A model generated the notes under the pieces. It saw nothing but the letters and a program-made list of their open reading frames with translations, ran no database searches and had not been told where the DNA came from. DNA of 64,000 bases from assembly GCA_028687585.1 (NCBI GenBank), contig JAQTZV010000025.1:22363-86362 (forward strand), in the 5' to 3' direction. The stretch's first letter is position 1; each line of letters begins with the position of its first letter. Origin of the DNA: Desulfuromonadaceae bacterium (GTDB lineage: Bacteria; Desulfobacterota; Desulfuromonadia; Geobacterales; Pseudopelobacteraceae). Shown here in pieces: positions 9,480 to 19,351 of the stretch. The position numbers and the translations under genes are program-made.

Positions 9480-10580
9480 CTAAATTATGGAAAGCTCCGC
9501 TTGCAGTGCTCCTGCGGACTTGACGGCCTGAATAATGCTGATCATATCGCGCGGAGTCACCCCCAGCAGATTGAGAGCCCGCACAACGTCACCGATACTT
9601 GCACCTTCCGGCATCACCATCAGGCGGCGGTTTTCCTCTTCTACTTTCAAATCGGTCCGCGGAACCACCTTGGTCTCACCGGTCCTGCTGAACGGTGCTG
9701 GCTGTGACACCTGCGGAGTTTCCTTGATAACCAGTGACAGACTGCCGTGAGTAACTGCCACCGTTGATATGCGCACGTTTTCGCCCATGACAACTGTTCC
9801 GGTGCGCTCGTTCAACACCACTTTAGCCGGCACGTCCGGTATAACCTCCAGCCTTTCCAGAGCTGCCACAAACTCAACCGCGCGGTTCGCGTACGCTTCC
9901 GGAATAGTCAGGGTTACCGAGCCAGGGTCTTTGCTGGCGGCAACAGGACTTTTAAATTTGTTATTAATAACCGCAACGATACGTGAAGCCGTTGTAAAGT
10001 CGGCGTCATGCAAATTCAGGTTTAATACCGATTTTCCCGTCAGTGTGTTGGGAAGTTCCCGCTCTACGAGGGCTCCGTTCGGTATCCGGCCGGCTGTTGG
10101 ATGGTTTTTCTGGGCCGTAGCGCCCTGGCCGCCAAACGCAAATGAGTTGGTCAGGACCGAACCCTGGGCAACAGCGTATACCTGATTGTCAGCACCTTTC
10201 AACGGGGCCATGATCAACGTGCCGCCGGCAATACTTTTGGCATCACCGAGAGACGAGACAAGAACATCCAAACGATTACCCTGCTTCGCAAATGGAGGGA
10301 GAGTTACCGTTACCATGACGGCGGCAACGTTTTTAGTCTTGATGGTATTAGCGGATGTGGTGATCCCCATCCGTTCCAGCATATTCACCACTGACTGGAT
10401 CTGAAACTTTGTCTGATCGCTATCCCCGGTACTGTTCAAACCAACAACCAGACCGTATCCCATCAACTGGTTGTCCCGAACACCTTCAAACGACGCCAGA
10501 TCCTTTATACGTATGGCATGTGCGCCTGTTGTAATTAAAATAATCACCGCACAAAGTATTGCAGAAACAGCACTCTTCAT
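9480..10580 (-). CDS. flgI: flagellar P-ring protein FlgI
   Basis: A 366-residue exported protein. A signal peptide (MKSAVSAILCAVIILITTGAHA) precedes the family start IRIKDLASFEGVRDNQLMGYGLVVGL. The glycine-rich GLNSTGDSDQTKF segment and the C-terminal VVRALNLLGVTPRDMISIIQAVKSAGAL are typical. It polymerises in the peptidoglycan layer as the bushing around the rod, with FlgA as its chaperone, encoded two genes upstream. Its presence with flgH confirms a diderm cell envelope. Confidence 0.97.
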   Translation of the reverse strand: MKSAVSAILCAVIILITTGAHAIRIKDLASFEGVRDNQLMGYGLVVGLNSTGDSDQTKFQIQSVVNMLERMGITTSANTIKTKNVAAVMVTVTLPPFAKQGNRLDVLVSSLGDAKSIAGGTLIMAPLKGADNQVYAVAQGSVLTNSFAFGGQGATAQKNHPTAGRIPNGALVERELPNTLTGKSVLNLNLHDADFTTASRIVAVINNKFKSPVAASKDPGSVTLTIPEAYANRAVEFVAALERLEVIPDVPAKVVLNERTGTVVMGENVRISTVAVTHGSLSLVIKETPQVSQPAPFSRTGETKVVPRTDLKVEEENRRLMVMPEGASIGDVVRALNLLGVTPRDMISIIQAVKSAGALQAELSII

Positions 10581-10619
10581 ATTCTTCCTTTGTCTGCCGT
10601 GTAGACTTCGGCAGGTGTG

Positions 10620-11294
10620 TCAGAATGGCCAGATTTTGGTAAAGATGCCCATCAGCCAGCCCGGACTCTGCTGGTCAGAGATAATACCTCTCCCGGAATA
10701 ACTGATACGCGCATCGGCCACATAGATTGAGTTTACCGTATTATCCGGTGCAATGTCGCGTGTTCGCACAAACCCTTCCAGCACTATGATCTGATCCTCA
10801 TCGTTCACCTTGATGTTGCGCCGCCCCTCGATCATCAGGTTTCCGTTCGCCTGTACATCCATTACCCGGGCCGTTATGGTAGCATTCAGATTTTCCTGAC
10901 GTGACGTGTTGCCGGCTCCTTTGAATGACGTACCGGAACTTGCTTTAATGAGAGATGCCAGGTCAGCAAAATTATTCTTTGCAAACCCGGATGTTTCCAG
11001 CCCCAGCAGACTGGAAATCCCTGCGTTCACCGAGCTATCGCGTGACGTACCGGTTTTTGCATCTTTAGAGGCACTGGCAGTCTCGGAAATAACAACGGTG
11101 ATGATGTCCCCTCTGCGACGTGCCTTCATATCTTCAGTCAGGCTGGCAGAAGTTGATTGCCAGAGAGATCCGTTCGAATAATCTGCCGCAGGCCGTTGCG
11201 TCAGATCTTCAAAACCGGCAGTTTTGATATCGGTTTTTTCAACAGCACATCCGGTTAAGAGGAGGATAAACAGGGGCAAAAGTACGTATCTCAT
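10620..11294 (-). CDS. flgH: flagellar L-ring lipoprotein FlgH
   Basis: The start at 11294 is preferred: it gives MRYVLLPLFILLLTGC, a lipoprotein signal with lipobox LLTGC, and has AAGGAAA upstream; the longer frame would overlap flgA. The mature part contains GSLWQSTSASLTEDMKARRRGDI and the C-terminal RDIAPDNTVNSIYVADARISYSGRG typical of FlgH. It forms the outer-membrane L ring. The gene lies 25 bp after flgA and 39 bp before flgI. Confidence 0.95.
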   Translation of the reverse strand: MRYVLLPLFILLLTGCAVEKTDIKTAGFEDLTQRPAADYSNGSLWQSTSASLTEDMKARRRGDIITVVISETASASKDAKTGTSRDSSVNAGISSLLGLETSGFAKNNFADLASLIKASSGTSFKGAGNTSRQENLNATITARVMDVQANGNLMIEGRRNIKVNDEDQIIVLEGFVRTRDIAPDNTVNSIYVADARISYSGRGIISDQQSPGWLMGIFTKIWPF

Positions 11295-11319
11295 GGGGTT
11301 TCCTTCGCTCACTTTGTGT

Positions 11320-12033
11320 TCAAAAAGCGACCTGAACAGTAGATCCGTCAATGACTTTGGCCGGTATGTCCTTGAGAGAAGTCATATTTTTGACTCGTAT
11401 TATATCTCCCGCGGCACCGGAGCTGTGGGCCTTTCCGGTTACAGATATTTTAAACACACTGTTTTCCGCAATTATCGTGACCATCTGACCGCTTTTAATA
11501 AGCGGAATCCGTTCAATCTGATCCGCGCGAACCGGCTGATTCGCCCGAAGAGTTGTACGAGTTTTTTTACCGGCCACCTCATCAATCGACCGGACTCCAA
11601 GGTGGGAATTTTGTGTGATTTCTCGTTTCTGCAGGGCCAGGTCAGTGGCCTCTATGGTGGTACCATGCTCAAGCTGACGCACGGTAACAACCGTGTCGAC
11701 CAGCGCCTCAACATCGATCCTCACCGGGATATTGCGCAGCACCCTCTCTTTCTGACGGGCCAGAACGGTAATAGTTATTCTTCCCCACCCTTCCCACTTT
11801 TGCGGGGCAACAACTTCATAGTCGATCTTCCCGTCCGGAAGATTTAAAGAGTCGGAAATGGATATCCGGCGGAGGTGCACATCCCATCCCATTCCGGCAG
11901 TACGGGTCGTTACGAATGTGGTGACCGCTTCCCGGACCTCCTTATCCCGATCAACAGCAGACAGGGCCGACCGGGGGCAGAAGGCAGTCAATGTTAAAAA
12001 AAGAAAAAAAACAGGGAGCCGTAAGTATTTCAT
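11320..12033 (-). CDS. flgA: P-ring assembly chaperone FlgA
   Basis: A 237-residue periplasmic protein with a signal peptide (about 1-26) and a C-terminal SAF domain. Typical FlgA features are RTTLRANQPVRADQIE, GQMVTIIAENSVFKISVTGKA and GDIIRVKN. FlgA binds FlgI monomers and promotes P-ring polymerisation. It lies between flgG and flgH, a common order in deltaproteobacteria. Confidence 0.93.
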   Translation of the reverse strand: MKYLRLPVFFLFLTLTAFCPRSALSAVDRDKEVREAVTTFVTTRTAGMGWDVHLRRISISDSLNLPDGKIDYEVVAPQKWEGWGRITITVLARQKERVLRNIPVRIDVEALVDTVVTVRQLEHGTTIEATDLALQKREITQNSHLGVRSIDEVAGKKTRTTLRANQPVRADQIERIPLIKSGQMVTIIAENSVFKISVTGKAHSSGAAGDIIRVKNMTSLKDIPAKVIDGSTVQVAF

Positions 12034-12051
12034 AATGGGTATGTCCAGGTC

Positions 12052-12840
12052 TTATCGTTTCAGGTTGTTGGCAGTCTGCAGCATCTCATCCGAAGTAGTG
12101 ACCGCCTTGGAATTAATCTCATAGGCACGCTGGCCGACAATCATGTTAACCATCTCTTCCGCAACATTAACGTTACTCATCTCAAGAAATCCCTGACCAA
12201 GTGTTCCAAGGCCTTCCTGCCCCGGAGTGCCGGTCGTTGCAGCTCCGGAGGCATCGGTCGGAAGATATATATTTTTCCCCTGACTGGCGAGGCCCGCTGC
12301 ATTGGGAAACGATGCCAACTGGATGTTACCGACGATGGTCGTGGCACTCTGCCCGGCAACCTGCACAGAAACGGTGCCGTCGCTGCCGATGTTAATTTTG
12401 GTAGCAGTGCTCGGGATGGTTATGGAGGGCGAAAGCGGGTTACCATCGGAAGTGACAATCTGTCCGGTGCTGTCGTGCTTGAAAGCGCCGGCCTTAGAAT
12501 AGCCGACAGTGCCGTCAGGGAGGGTAATCTGAAAAAACCCCCCCCCTTCGATTGCGAGATCAAGCTCGTTACCGGTCTGGGTGAAGTCTCCCGACGTGAA
12601 TATTTTGGTAACGGCAGCCAGGCGACTTCCCAGGCCTATCTGGATTCCGGTTGGAACCTGGGTAGTGTTCGTGGCCGGAGAGCCGGTCGTTTTCAAATTC
12701 TGGTAGATCAAATCCTGAAAATCCGCCCGACTGCGCTTGAAACCGGTGGTATTTACGTTCGCCAGGTTGTTGGCGATAACGTCAATGCTTTTCTGTTGTG
12801 CCTGCATACCGGATGCAGCCGTAAAAAGCGAACGAATCAT
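12052..12840 (-). CDS. flgG: distal rod protein FlgG
   Basis: A 262-residue rod protein of the family's normal length. The N-terminal [22 protein letters not shown] and the C-terminal [22 protein letters not shown] are near-consensus FlgG. It builds the distal part of the rod that passes through the P and L rings. It is more FlgG-like than the neighbouring FlgF, which carries the shorter FlgF-type central region. The gap to flgF is 34 bp. Confidence 0.96.
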   Translation of the reverse strand: MIRSLFTAASGMQAQQKSIDVIANNLANVNTTGFKRSRADFQDLIYQNLKTTGSPATNTTQVPTGIQIGLGSRLAAVTKIFTSGDFTQTGNELDLAIEGGGFFQITLPDGTVGYSKAGAFKHDSTGQIVTSDGNPLSPSITIPSTATKINIGSDGTVSVQVAGQSATTIVGNIQLASFPNAAGLASQGKNIYLPTDASGAATTGTPGQEGLGTLGQGFLEMSNVNVAEEMVNMIVGQRAYEINSKAVTTSDEMLQTANNLKR

Positions 12841-12874
12841 GAGAGAGCTCCTTTATAACGTATTGAATTTAACA

Positions 12875-13615
12875 CTAGCCGACCCTGCCCAATTCATTGG
12901 CCGCTTTTGCGGCAATATCATCGAATCCTCTTATAACCTTGGAACACGCTTCATAGTAGCGGTTGGTCTCAAGCATCTGCACCATTTCCGAAATACTGTC
13001 GACGTTTGATCCTTCGGTATATCCCTGCTGGATCTGCGCTTTTCCAGGCTGAGGTGTCTCCTGTGGATCGGTGGGGATAAACAGTGTGGCGCCACTCTTG
13101 GTCATGACATACGGTTTCGCAAAATCCACTACGGAAATTGTGCCGACCGGAGCATCGTCAACCGTCACGTTTCCCTTGTCATCGATTTCAACCCGGTTCC
13201 CATTGATTGTTATTGGCACCCCGGCGGCTCCCTGAACAGGATAGCCATCCACTGTAACCAGGGTACCGTCGTTAGAAGTGCGAAAATTGCCCTGCCGCGT
13301 ATAGGCTGTCCCTTCCGGAGTCGTAACAGCAAAAAAACCATCGCCGGAAAGCGCCAGATCAAGTGGATTACCACTCTGGCTGGTCGGTCCGCTGGAATAG
13401 TCAATGTAGACATTTTCTTTCTGCAGGAGAGGATCTGCGGTCATCCCCTGAGGAAAAACCGGTGGGTTAACGTTGCCTGCCAGCAATCCTTCGAATGTCA
13501 ATTTATCTTTTTTATATCCGGGAGTATTGATATTCGCCAGATTATTGCTGATCACATCCATTTTGCGCATGGCGGCCAGACTTCCCGATACGGCTGGGTA
13601 TATACCACTATTCAT
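12875..13615 (-). CDS. flgF: proximal rod protein FlgF
   Basis: A 246-residue FlgF/FlgG-family rod protein. It starts MNSGIYPAVSGSLAAMRKMD, continues with SNNLANINTPGYKKDKLTFEGLL, and ends with the rod/hook helix SISEMVQMLETNRYYEACSKV. Its N-terminus and shorter length fit FlgF. It lies 14 bp downstream of fliA, so the early regulatory genes and rod genes share one transcript. Confidence 0.93.
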   Translation of the reverse strand: MNSGIYPAVSGSLAAMRKMDVISNNLANINTPGYKKDKLTFEGLLAGNVNPPVFPQGMTADPLLQKENVYIDYSSGPTSQSGNPLDLALSGDGFFAVTTPEGTAYTRQGNFRTSNDGTLVTVDGYPVQGAAGVPITINGNRVEIDDKGNVTVDDAPVGTISVVDFAKPYVMTKSGATLFIPTDPQETPQPGKAQIQQGYTEGSNVDSISEMVQMLETNRYYEACSKVIRGFDDIAAKAANELGRVG

Positions 13616-13629
13616 ATCTGCTCCCCCGG

Positions 13630-14409
13630 TTAGTTTTTGTGAAGCCTGAGTCGCGAACGCAGCCTGACCATCGCCTGACTGATGATCTGTGAAATGCGGG
13701 ATTCAGTCAGACCAAGCAACTCACCAATTTCTTTGAGATTTAAATCTTCGTTATAATAGAGTGTTACCGCATGACGCTCTTTCTCCGGCAGCGAATCAAT
13801 TGCCTGTCCAAGCGCCTCGGCCAACTGCATGGTCATAACCTGCTGCTGCGGGTTTTTAGCTTCGGATTCACAGAGCACGTCCGCCAGACAGAGCGGGCTG
13901 CCATCATCCCCTTCCCAGCTGTCGTCCAGACTGATAAAGGTAAACACGTGAACGTCGTCAAGAAGCCCGTAATACTCTTCAAGGCTTATCTGCAGTGCCC
14001 CGGCGACCTCTTCGCTTGTCGGATGACGGCCTAACTGATGTTCAAGCTGCCGCAATTCGCGTTCCAAATGTTTGTATTTGTCACGCATTGACCTGCTAAG
14101 CACGTCGTATGAACGAAGCTCGTCCAAAATTGTCCCGCGAACATGCTGTTCAGCAAACGTTTTAAAGAGCACACCCCTCGTGGGGTCAAAACGATCGGCT
14201 GCATTTATCAAGCCAATCATTGCGGAACTCGTCAAGTCCTGTAAATCAAGGTGTGATGGGAGCTTGGACGCCATCCTGCCGACCAGATAGCGCACCAATG
14301 GAATATGGTCCACAATCAGTTTTTCGCGTTCCTTGTCCTGGCGCCTGTCTGTCGCAATCTCAAACTTTTTTTGACGTCTGTCCAAAACATGTATGTCATC
14401 CACAGACAT
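13630..14409 (-). CDS. fliA: flagellar sigma factor sigma-28
   Basis: A 259-residue sigma factor of the FliA/WhiG class. Region 2 is visible as IPLVRYLVGRMASKLPSHLD and the region 2.1-2.2 motif DLTSSAMIGLINAADRFDP; region 3 covers about 115-165; region 4 ends with the helix-turn-helix NLKEIGELLGLTESRISQI. It directs RNA polymerase to late flagellar promoters; the anti-sigma factor FlgM is not in this window. It is 3 bp downstream of flhG and probably coupled to it. Confidence 0.95.
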   Translation of the reverse strand: MSVDDIHVLDRRQKKFEIATDRRQDKEREKLIVDHIPLVRYLVGRMASKLPSHLDLQDLTSSAMIGLINAADRFDPTRGVLFKTFAEQHVRGTILDELRSYDVLSRSMRDKYKHLERELRQLEHQLGRHPTSEEVAGALQISLEEYYGLLDDVHVFTFISLDDSWEGDDGSPLCLADVLCESEAKNPQQQVMTMQLAEALGQAIDSLPEKERHAVTLYYNEDLNLKEIGELLGLTESRISQIISQAMVRLRSRLRLHKN

Positions 14410-14412
14410 ATC

Positions 14413-15339
14413 TTACGGCGCTCCCTGGCAATCCATCATTCGTCTGAAAAAGAACTGAATATTCCCCTTAACCCGGTTCTGCCGTTTGTTTTCAATGACC
14501 CGCCTGGCAATTGTATTGAAGCATTGGGCCGCCTCTGAATCGGGAAACAGTTCCGTGACGGCTTTTTGACGTTTTACGGCATCAACTACTTTTTCGTCCT
14601 TGACCACACATCCCAGGTAATCAAGCGAAATGTCCAGAAACCGGCCGGCAACATTGGCAAGTTTCCGGAAAACCTCCAGCGCATCCTCACTGTCCTTGGC
14701 CATATTGACCAGTACCTTGAAATGATGTTCAGAGTAGCGCGTTGCCAGGAGCTTGATCAGTGCATAGGCATCGGTGATAGAGGTCGGCTCCGGCGTGACC
14801 ACGACAAAGATTTCCTGGGCAGCAACAGTAAAGTACGTAACATTTTCTGAAATTCCCGCTTCAGTATCAACGATCAGAATGTCGAACTGCTCTTCCAGCA
14901 TATCCAGCTCGTCCAGCAGCTTCAGCTTTTCATGCTGCCCAAGACTGGTCAGCTCCTGAACTCCCGATCCTGCCGGGATAATTTTGATGCCGGCAGGCCC
15001 GTCAATCAGGATATCCATAATGCTTTTATCGCCGTTCAACACATGATTGAGGTTATAAACGGGTGACAGTCCCAACAGGACATCAAGATTGCCAAGTCCC
15101 AGATCTGCATCTATCAGCAGTACTTTTTTCCCTTGGGCTGAAAGGGCGATAGCAAGATTTGAAACGACATTGCTTTTGCCGACCCCACCCTTGCCACTGG
15201 TGACGGAAATAACCCGGATCCCCTTCTGATCAGCCAAGCCGCTTGTCGAAGCGGAATCGGCCTGTTGGTTGTTTTTTGCTTTGCGAGCCATCAGGCGAAG
15301 GGTATCGGCCTGGTCGCCCGTTCCTGGTACGGTGCTCAT
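14413..15339 (-). CDS. flhG: flagellar number regulator FlhG/FleN (MinD-like ATPase)
   Basis: A 308-residue MinD/ParA-type ATPase with the deviant Walker A VTSGKGGVGKSNVVSNLA (about 46-63), DADLGLGNLDVLLG switch I and DTEAGI switch II. FlhG limits flagellar number, acting on the FlhF GTPase and, in polar flagellates, on the master regulator. It overlaps flhF by 4 bp. The pair flhF-flhG implies spatial control of flagella, usually polar placement. Confidence 0.95.
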   Translation of the reverse strand: MSTVPGTGDQADTLRLMARKAKNNQQADSASTSGLADQKGIRVISVTSGKGGVGKSNVVSNLAIALSAQGKKVLLIDADLGLGNLDVLLGLSPVYNLNHVLNGDKSIMDILIDGPAGIKIIPAGSGVQELTSLGQHEKLKLLDELDMLEEQFDILIVDTEAGISENVTYFTVAAQEIFVVVTPEPTSITDAYALIKLLATRYSEHHFKVLVNMAKDSEDALEVFRKLANVAGRFLDISLDYLGCVVKDEKVVDAVKRQKAVTELFPDSEAAQCFNTIARRVIENKRQNRVKGNIQFFFRRMMDCQGAP

Positions 15340-16670
15340 TCTACCCCCTCACGAAAAATCATATCTGCCAGTTTAGCCGGTGTCGCTATTTCGATATCTT
15401 CAGGAACACGCTGGCCGGTAGTAAAATAAGCAATCTGCAATTTATCCTTCATCAACAGGTTAACCATATTGCCAAAACTTTCACATTCGTCAATTTTTGT
15501 GAACACTACTTTGCTTACCTGAAAGATCCTGAACCGGTTTAAAATCTCTTCCAGTTCGCGATCTTTCGTGGTGGCAGAAAGACAGAGGTAAACCTCCATC
15601 GGAATTTTGTCCTCCAGGAAATGCTTCATTTCATCAAGCTTCTCCTTATCCTTGTGGCTGCGTCCGGCGGTATCGATAAAAATCAGATCGCACGCCGAGT
15701 GCTTTTCAACAGCCTTCTCAAGTTCCTTGGGAGTAGAAGCGACCTCCAGCGGGATTCCCATGATACGAGAGTAGGTCTTAAGTTGCTCAACCGCCCCCAC
15801 CCTGAAAATATCCATGGTAATCAGCGCAACTTTGTTGCCGCGATTGAGGGCGTACATAGCCGCCAACTTTGCGGTTGTCGTCGTTTTTCCAACACCGGTC
15901 GGCCCGACGAGAGCGATAATGCGGGGAGAGTTTTTTTTCAGCTTGAGCGTACCGGCAAATTTAATCAGGCGTCCGAGTGTCTCGCTGAGGCGCCCCTTGA
16001 CGGTCTGGTTGCCGCTCTCCAGCGGCAGGGCGTTAAGTGTATCAACAATTGTCCTGATCAGCTCGGTAGAAACGCCGGTGAATGCCAACTCCCGTGCCAG
16101 GGGAGAATCATCAGGAAGGAGATCCGCCCCCGATTGTCGGTCCAGCGGGCTCCCGTCAGAGATTGTGGGCCATTGGACATCCTTGGCGCCACCCTCCTGA
16201 CTTTTTGCCAGCGTCGCAAGGAGCAGTTTCTTGATCTCCTCCAGATCTGAACGGGGAATGTTTTTAAGATTTATACCGACATCGGATTGTTCCGAAGTTT
16301 CCGCGCCATAAGCGGCTTTTGCCTCCGCCCGTGCTTCCTCTTCACGACGGGTAAGTGATTCGACCTTTTCGCGTAGATCTTTCAGCTCCCGCGCCAGGGG
16401 AGCAAGCATTGAACTCTCCATCTCCTCCCGTGCTGTCCGTTCGCGCGGCGGCGCTTCACGGTATACAACCGGAGCAGCCGGCGGCGGAGACGGCTTACGA
16501 ACCGGATCAATCGCCGCCGTCACCCGGTAGACCTGCTTGCTGAAAAAACCGAGGAAACCGCCGGTCTGCTCTTTCTTTGTCGAAAGAATCATGGCATCCG
16601 GGCCGAGTTCCGCCTTTACCATGCGCAATGCTTCCGGCATACTTGCCGCTTGAAATGTTTTAACCAGCAT
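15336..16670 (-). CDS. flhF: flagellar placement GTPase FlhF
   Basis: A 444-residue SRP-family GTPase. The N-terminus MLVKTFQAASMPEALRMVK is the FlhF-specific B domain; a variable Glu/Arg-rich region (about 60-160) follows; the NG domain contains the P-loop ALVGPTGVGKTTTTAKLAA, DTAGRSHKD and TKIDE. It recruits early flagellar components to the assembly site at the membrane. It overlaps flhA by 11 bp and flhG by 4 bp, indicating one transcriptional and translational unit. Confidence 0.96.
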   Translation of the reverse strand: MLVKTFQAASMPEALRMVKAELGPDAMILSTKKEQTGGFLGFFSKQVYRVTAAIDPVRKPSPPPAAPVVYREAPPRERTAREEMESSMLAPLARELKDLREKVESLTRREEEARAEAKAAYGAETSEQSDVGINLKNIPRSDLEEIKKLLLATLAKSQEGGAKDVQWPTISDGSPLDRQSGADLLPDDSPLARELAFTGVSTELIRTIVDTLNALPLESGNQTVKGRLSETLGRLIKFAGTLKLKKNSPRIIALVGPTGVGKTTTTAKLAAMYALNRGNKVALITMDIFRVGAVEQLKTYSRIMGIPLEVASTPKELEKAVEKHSACDLIFIDTAGRSHKDKEKLDEMKHFLEDKIPMEVYLCLSATTKDRELEEILNRFRIFQVSKVVFTKIDECESFGNMVNLLMKDKLQIAYFTTGQRVPEDIEIATPAKLADMIFREGVE

Positions 16671-18765
16671 TGAAACTTACCACCCCGAGAGACTGGATTT
16701 TAACATTCTGAGGTATTTCGTTGTGTGACAGTACCGCCATATGCGGGACAAACCGTTCGATCAATTTTCTGACGTGACGGCGGATTGACGGTGATGCCAG
16801 CAGCAGTGGTTGAGCACCGCTTTGGCCGAATCGTTCTGACATGCTTCGCACCGATGAGATTATCTGCTGGGCCACCGCCGGTTCTATTGCCAGATAACTT
16901 CCCTGGTCAGACGGCTGGATCGCTTCGGCAATCATATCTTCAACTTCCCGGTCAATTGTTACCAGAAATAGAGTCTCATCTTCCAGCTTGTACTGATCAA
17001 CAATAAATCGGCCCAGGCCTTGTCGAACAAATTCAGTCAGCACATCGGGGTCTTTGGTAAGGGAAGCGTAGTCCGCCAGACTCTCCAGAATAGTCCGCAT
17101 ATCCCGTATTGATACGCCTTCCTTGAGCAGGCCTTTGATCACCCGCAGCACCGTCCCAAGGTTAAGGAGGCCTGGTATAAGCTCATCCACAACTTTCGGA
17201 GCAGTGACAGCAACATTGTCAAGCAGCTGCTGCATTTCCTGACGCCCAACCAGTTCATGTGAGTACCGCTTGATTATTTCACTGATATGGGTAGCAACAA
17301 CCGTCGTACTGTCCACGACAGTGTACCCGTTGATCTGGGCCTGATCACGATCCTCGCTCTTGATCCAGACCGCCGGAAGCCCAAAAACCGGCTCTTTGGT
17401 CGTCATACCGGGCAGATTGGCCGTAACAGCGCCGGAATCCATGGCTAAATACTGGCCGGTCAGTTCACTCCCCCCCACCCGCGCGCCGCGAATCAACAGG
17501 TTGTATTCATACGGTTTAAGTTGCAGGTTGTCATGAATATGGATCGGCGGCACGACGAAACCCATCTTCTGTGCAGTCTGACGTCGGATAGAGCGAATAC
17601 GTTCCAGCAATTCGCCATTTTGAGCGGCATCAACCATCGGCACGAGCCCATAGCCTACCTCCAGCTCCAGAACATCCAGAGGTCGGATATTTGACGCCTG
17701 GTCTATTGATTCCTCACCGGCGGATATTTCAGCCAGAGCCGTCTCCTCAACAACTTCTGCCTTCTCCCGAGCCATTTTCCCGACTAAAAAAGTAGCTCCC
17801 GACAGTAATAGAAAAGCAAAATGCGGTAGACCGGGAATGAGCGCGAACAGAAACATGACGCCAGAGGAAACAAAAAATGCCTTTGGATAATTCAGAAACT
17901 GCCCGGTGAGTTCCTGGCCAAAACTGTTTTCATCTGCTGAGCGAGTGACCAGTATACCTGCGGCAGTCGAAATTACCAGTGCGGGAATCTGGGCGACGAG
18001 GCCCTCTCCAATAGTGAGTAACGTGTAATTGGAGAGCGCGTTCATAAGCGGCATTCCCTGCTGCCATACGCCGATAATTAAACCGCCGAATATATTTATC
18101 AGGACGATCATGATTCCCGCGACGGCGTCTCCGCGCACAAATTTACTGGCACCGTCCATTGACCCGTAGAAATCGGCCTCGCGGGAAATTTTCAGGCGAC
18201 GTATTTTCGCCTCTTTGTCCGTAAGCAGTCCGGCAGAAAGGTCGGCATCAATCGCCATCTGCTTGCCTGGCATGGCATCAAGGGTGAAACGGGCGGCAAC
18301 CTCGGCAACGCGGCCGGCGCCTTTCGTGATAACCACAAAATTTATTATTACCAGAATCAAAAACAATACCGCGCCGACGATGTAATTGCCTCCGACGACA
18401 AACTGACCGAAGGCTTTGATCACCGCTCCCGCGGATTCCGCACCTTCACTGCCGTGCAGCAGTATCAGGCGGGTTGAAGCAATATTCAGAGCTAATCGGA
18501 AGAGTGTTGTAACCAGCAGCACAGAAGGAAAGACAGAAAAGTCAAGCGGCTGCACTGTGTAGAGACAAATAAGCAGAATTGACAGCGCGATTGTTATATT
18601 GGCCGCCAGAAAGATGTCGAGCACAAATGCCGGGAGAGGAATAATCATCAGCGCCAGGATGCCGATCAACCCGACGGCGACATAGATGTCTGAGTTTTTA
18701 CGGAATCCGCGTAACTCTATTGCTTCTACTGAGCCATTTGCCATGAAAATGTGTCTGTCAGCCAC
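16660..18765 (-). CDS. flhA: flagellar type III export gate protein FlhA
   Basis: About 700 residues: seven to eight N-terminal membrane helices (about 30-330) with the conserved FHIPEP-region motif DAMPGKQMAIDADLSAGLL, then a large cytoplasmic domain that docks chaperone-substrate complexes. It forms the nonameric export gate energised by proton motive force. The start is unresolved: GTG at 18765 gives MADRHIFMANG, while the ATG at 18744 (MANGSVEAIEL) looks more like other FlhA proteins, and neither has an ideal ribosome binding site. It is the first gene of the operon, so the promoter is expected in 18766-19047; flhB is not present here. Confidence 0.95.
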   Translation of the reverse strand: MADRHIFMANGSVEAIELRGFRKNSDIYVAVGLIGILALMIIPLPAFVLDIFLAANITIALSILLICLYTVQPLDFSVFPSVLLVTTLFRLALNIASTRLILLHGSEGAESAGAVIKAFGQFVVGGNYIVGAVLFLILVIINFVVITKGAGRVAEVAARFTLDAMPGKQMAIDADLSAGLLTDKEAKIRRLKISREADFYGSMDGASKFVRGDAVAGIMIVLINIFGGLIIGVWQQGMPLMNALSNYTLLTIGEGLVAQIPALVISTAAGILVTRSADENSFGQELTGQFLNYPKAFFVSSGVMFLFALIPGLPHFAFLLLSGATFLVGKMAREKAEVVEETALAEISAGEESIDQASNIRPLDVLELEVGYGLVPMVDAAQNGELLERIRSIRRQTAQKMGFVVPPIHIHDNLQLKPYEYNLLIRGARVGGSELTGQYLAMDSGAVTANLPGMTTKEPVFGLPAVWIKSEDRDQAQINGYTVVDSTTVVATHISEIIKRYSHELVGRQEMQQLLDNVAVTAPKVVDELIPGLLNLGTVLRVIKGLLKEGVSIRDMRTILESLADYASLTKDPDVLTEFVRQGLGRFIVDQYKLEDETLFLVTIDREVEDMIAEAIQPSDQGSYLAIEPAVAQQIISSVRSMSERFGQSGAQPLLLASPSIRRHVRKLIERFVPHMAVLSHNEIPQNVKIQSLGVVSFNAG

Positions 18766-19047
18766 CTTGTTGCGCGTAGTATCGAACGGCCTTTTTATGC
18801 ATTTTCCATGCCGTCAGAGCCCACATCCCCTGCGTTCGCTCCAGAAGTGATGCACGCTGACTGCTTCGGTTGTTCAGGCATAATTGCGCCACATGAACTC
18901 ACAAATAAACATCCTCAAGGAGCGTCAAACCATTGAACGTGTCGGGATATTGACTCGTCGGCTACCAGAGGCACATTTCAATTGAGCGTCTTGCAAAAAT
19001 AACGGCGTTCATGTATTGTCCAGCAAAATTTTATACATGGAGGGCAG

Positions 19048-19326
19048 ATGACAAAGGCAGACCTCATTGAAACAGTTTCCGGAACTTGCGGGTTTTCAAA
19101 AAAAGAAGCAGCCGATCTTGTTGAATGCGTTTTTTCTCTTGCCAAGGAGTGCCTGGAATCGGGAGAAGACCTGAAAATATCCGGTTTTGGCAAGTTTGAA
19201 GTCAAGCAGAAAGACTCCCGGCGCGGCAGAAATCCACAGACGGGAGAAGCGCTGGAGATATCCGCACGCAGAATCCTCAGTTTCAAACCGAGCCAGCTTC
19301 TGAAAGACGCCGTCAACAAGGGCTGA
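19048..19326 (+). CDS. ihfA: integration host factor alpha / HU-family DNA-bending protein
   Basis: A 92-residue HU/IHF-fold protein. It begins [26 protein letters not shown] as IHF-alpha proteins do, with the beta-arm signature [22 protein letters not shown] and the terminal [14 protein letters not shown] bends DNA for sigma-54 promoters, replication and recombination. TGGAGGG lies upstream of the ATG. It is followed 25 bp later by ssb in the same direction and is divergent from the flagellar operon. HU cannot be excluded, but the N-terminal LIETV and the alpha-type arm favour IhfA. Confidence 0.85.
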   Translation: MTKADLIETVSGTCGFSKKEAADLVECVFSLAKECLESGEDLKISGFGKFEVKQKDSRRGRNPQTGEALEISARRILSFKPSQLLKDAVNKG

Positions 19327-19351
19327 AGAAAAATACACAAGGAGTCACATC

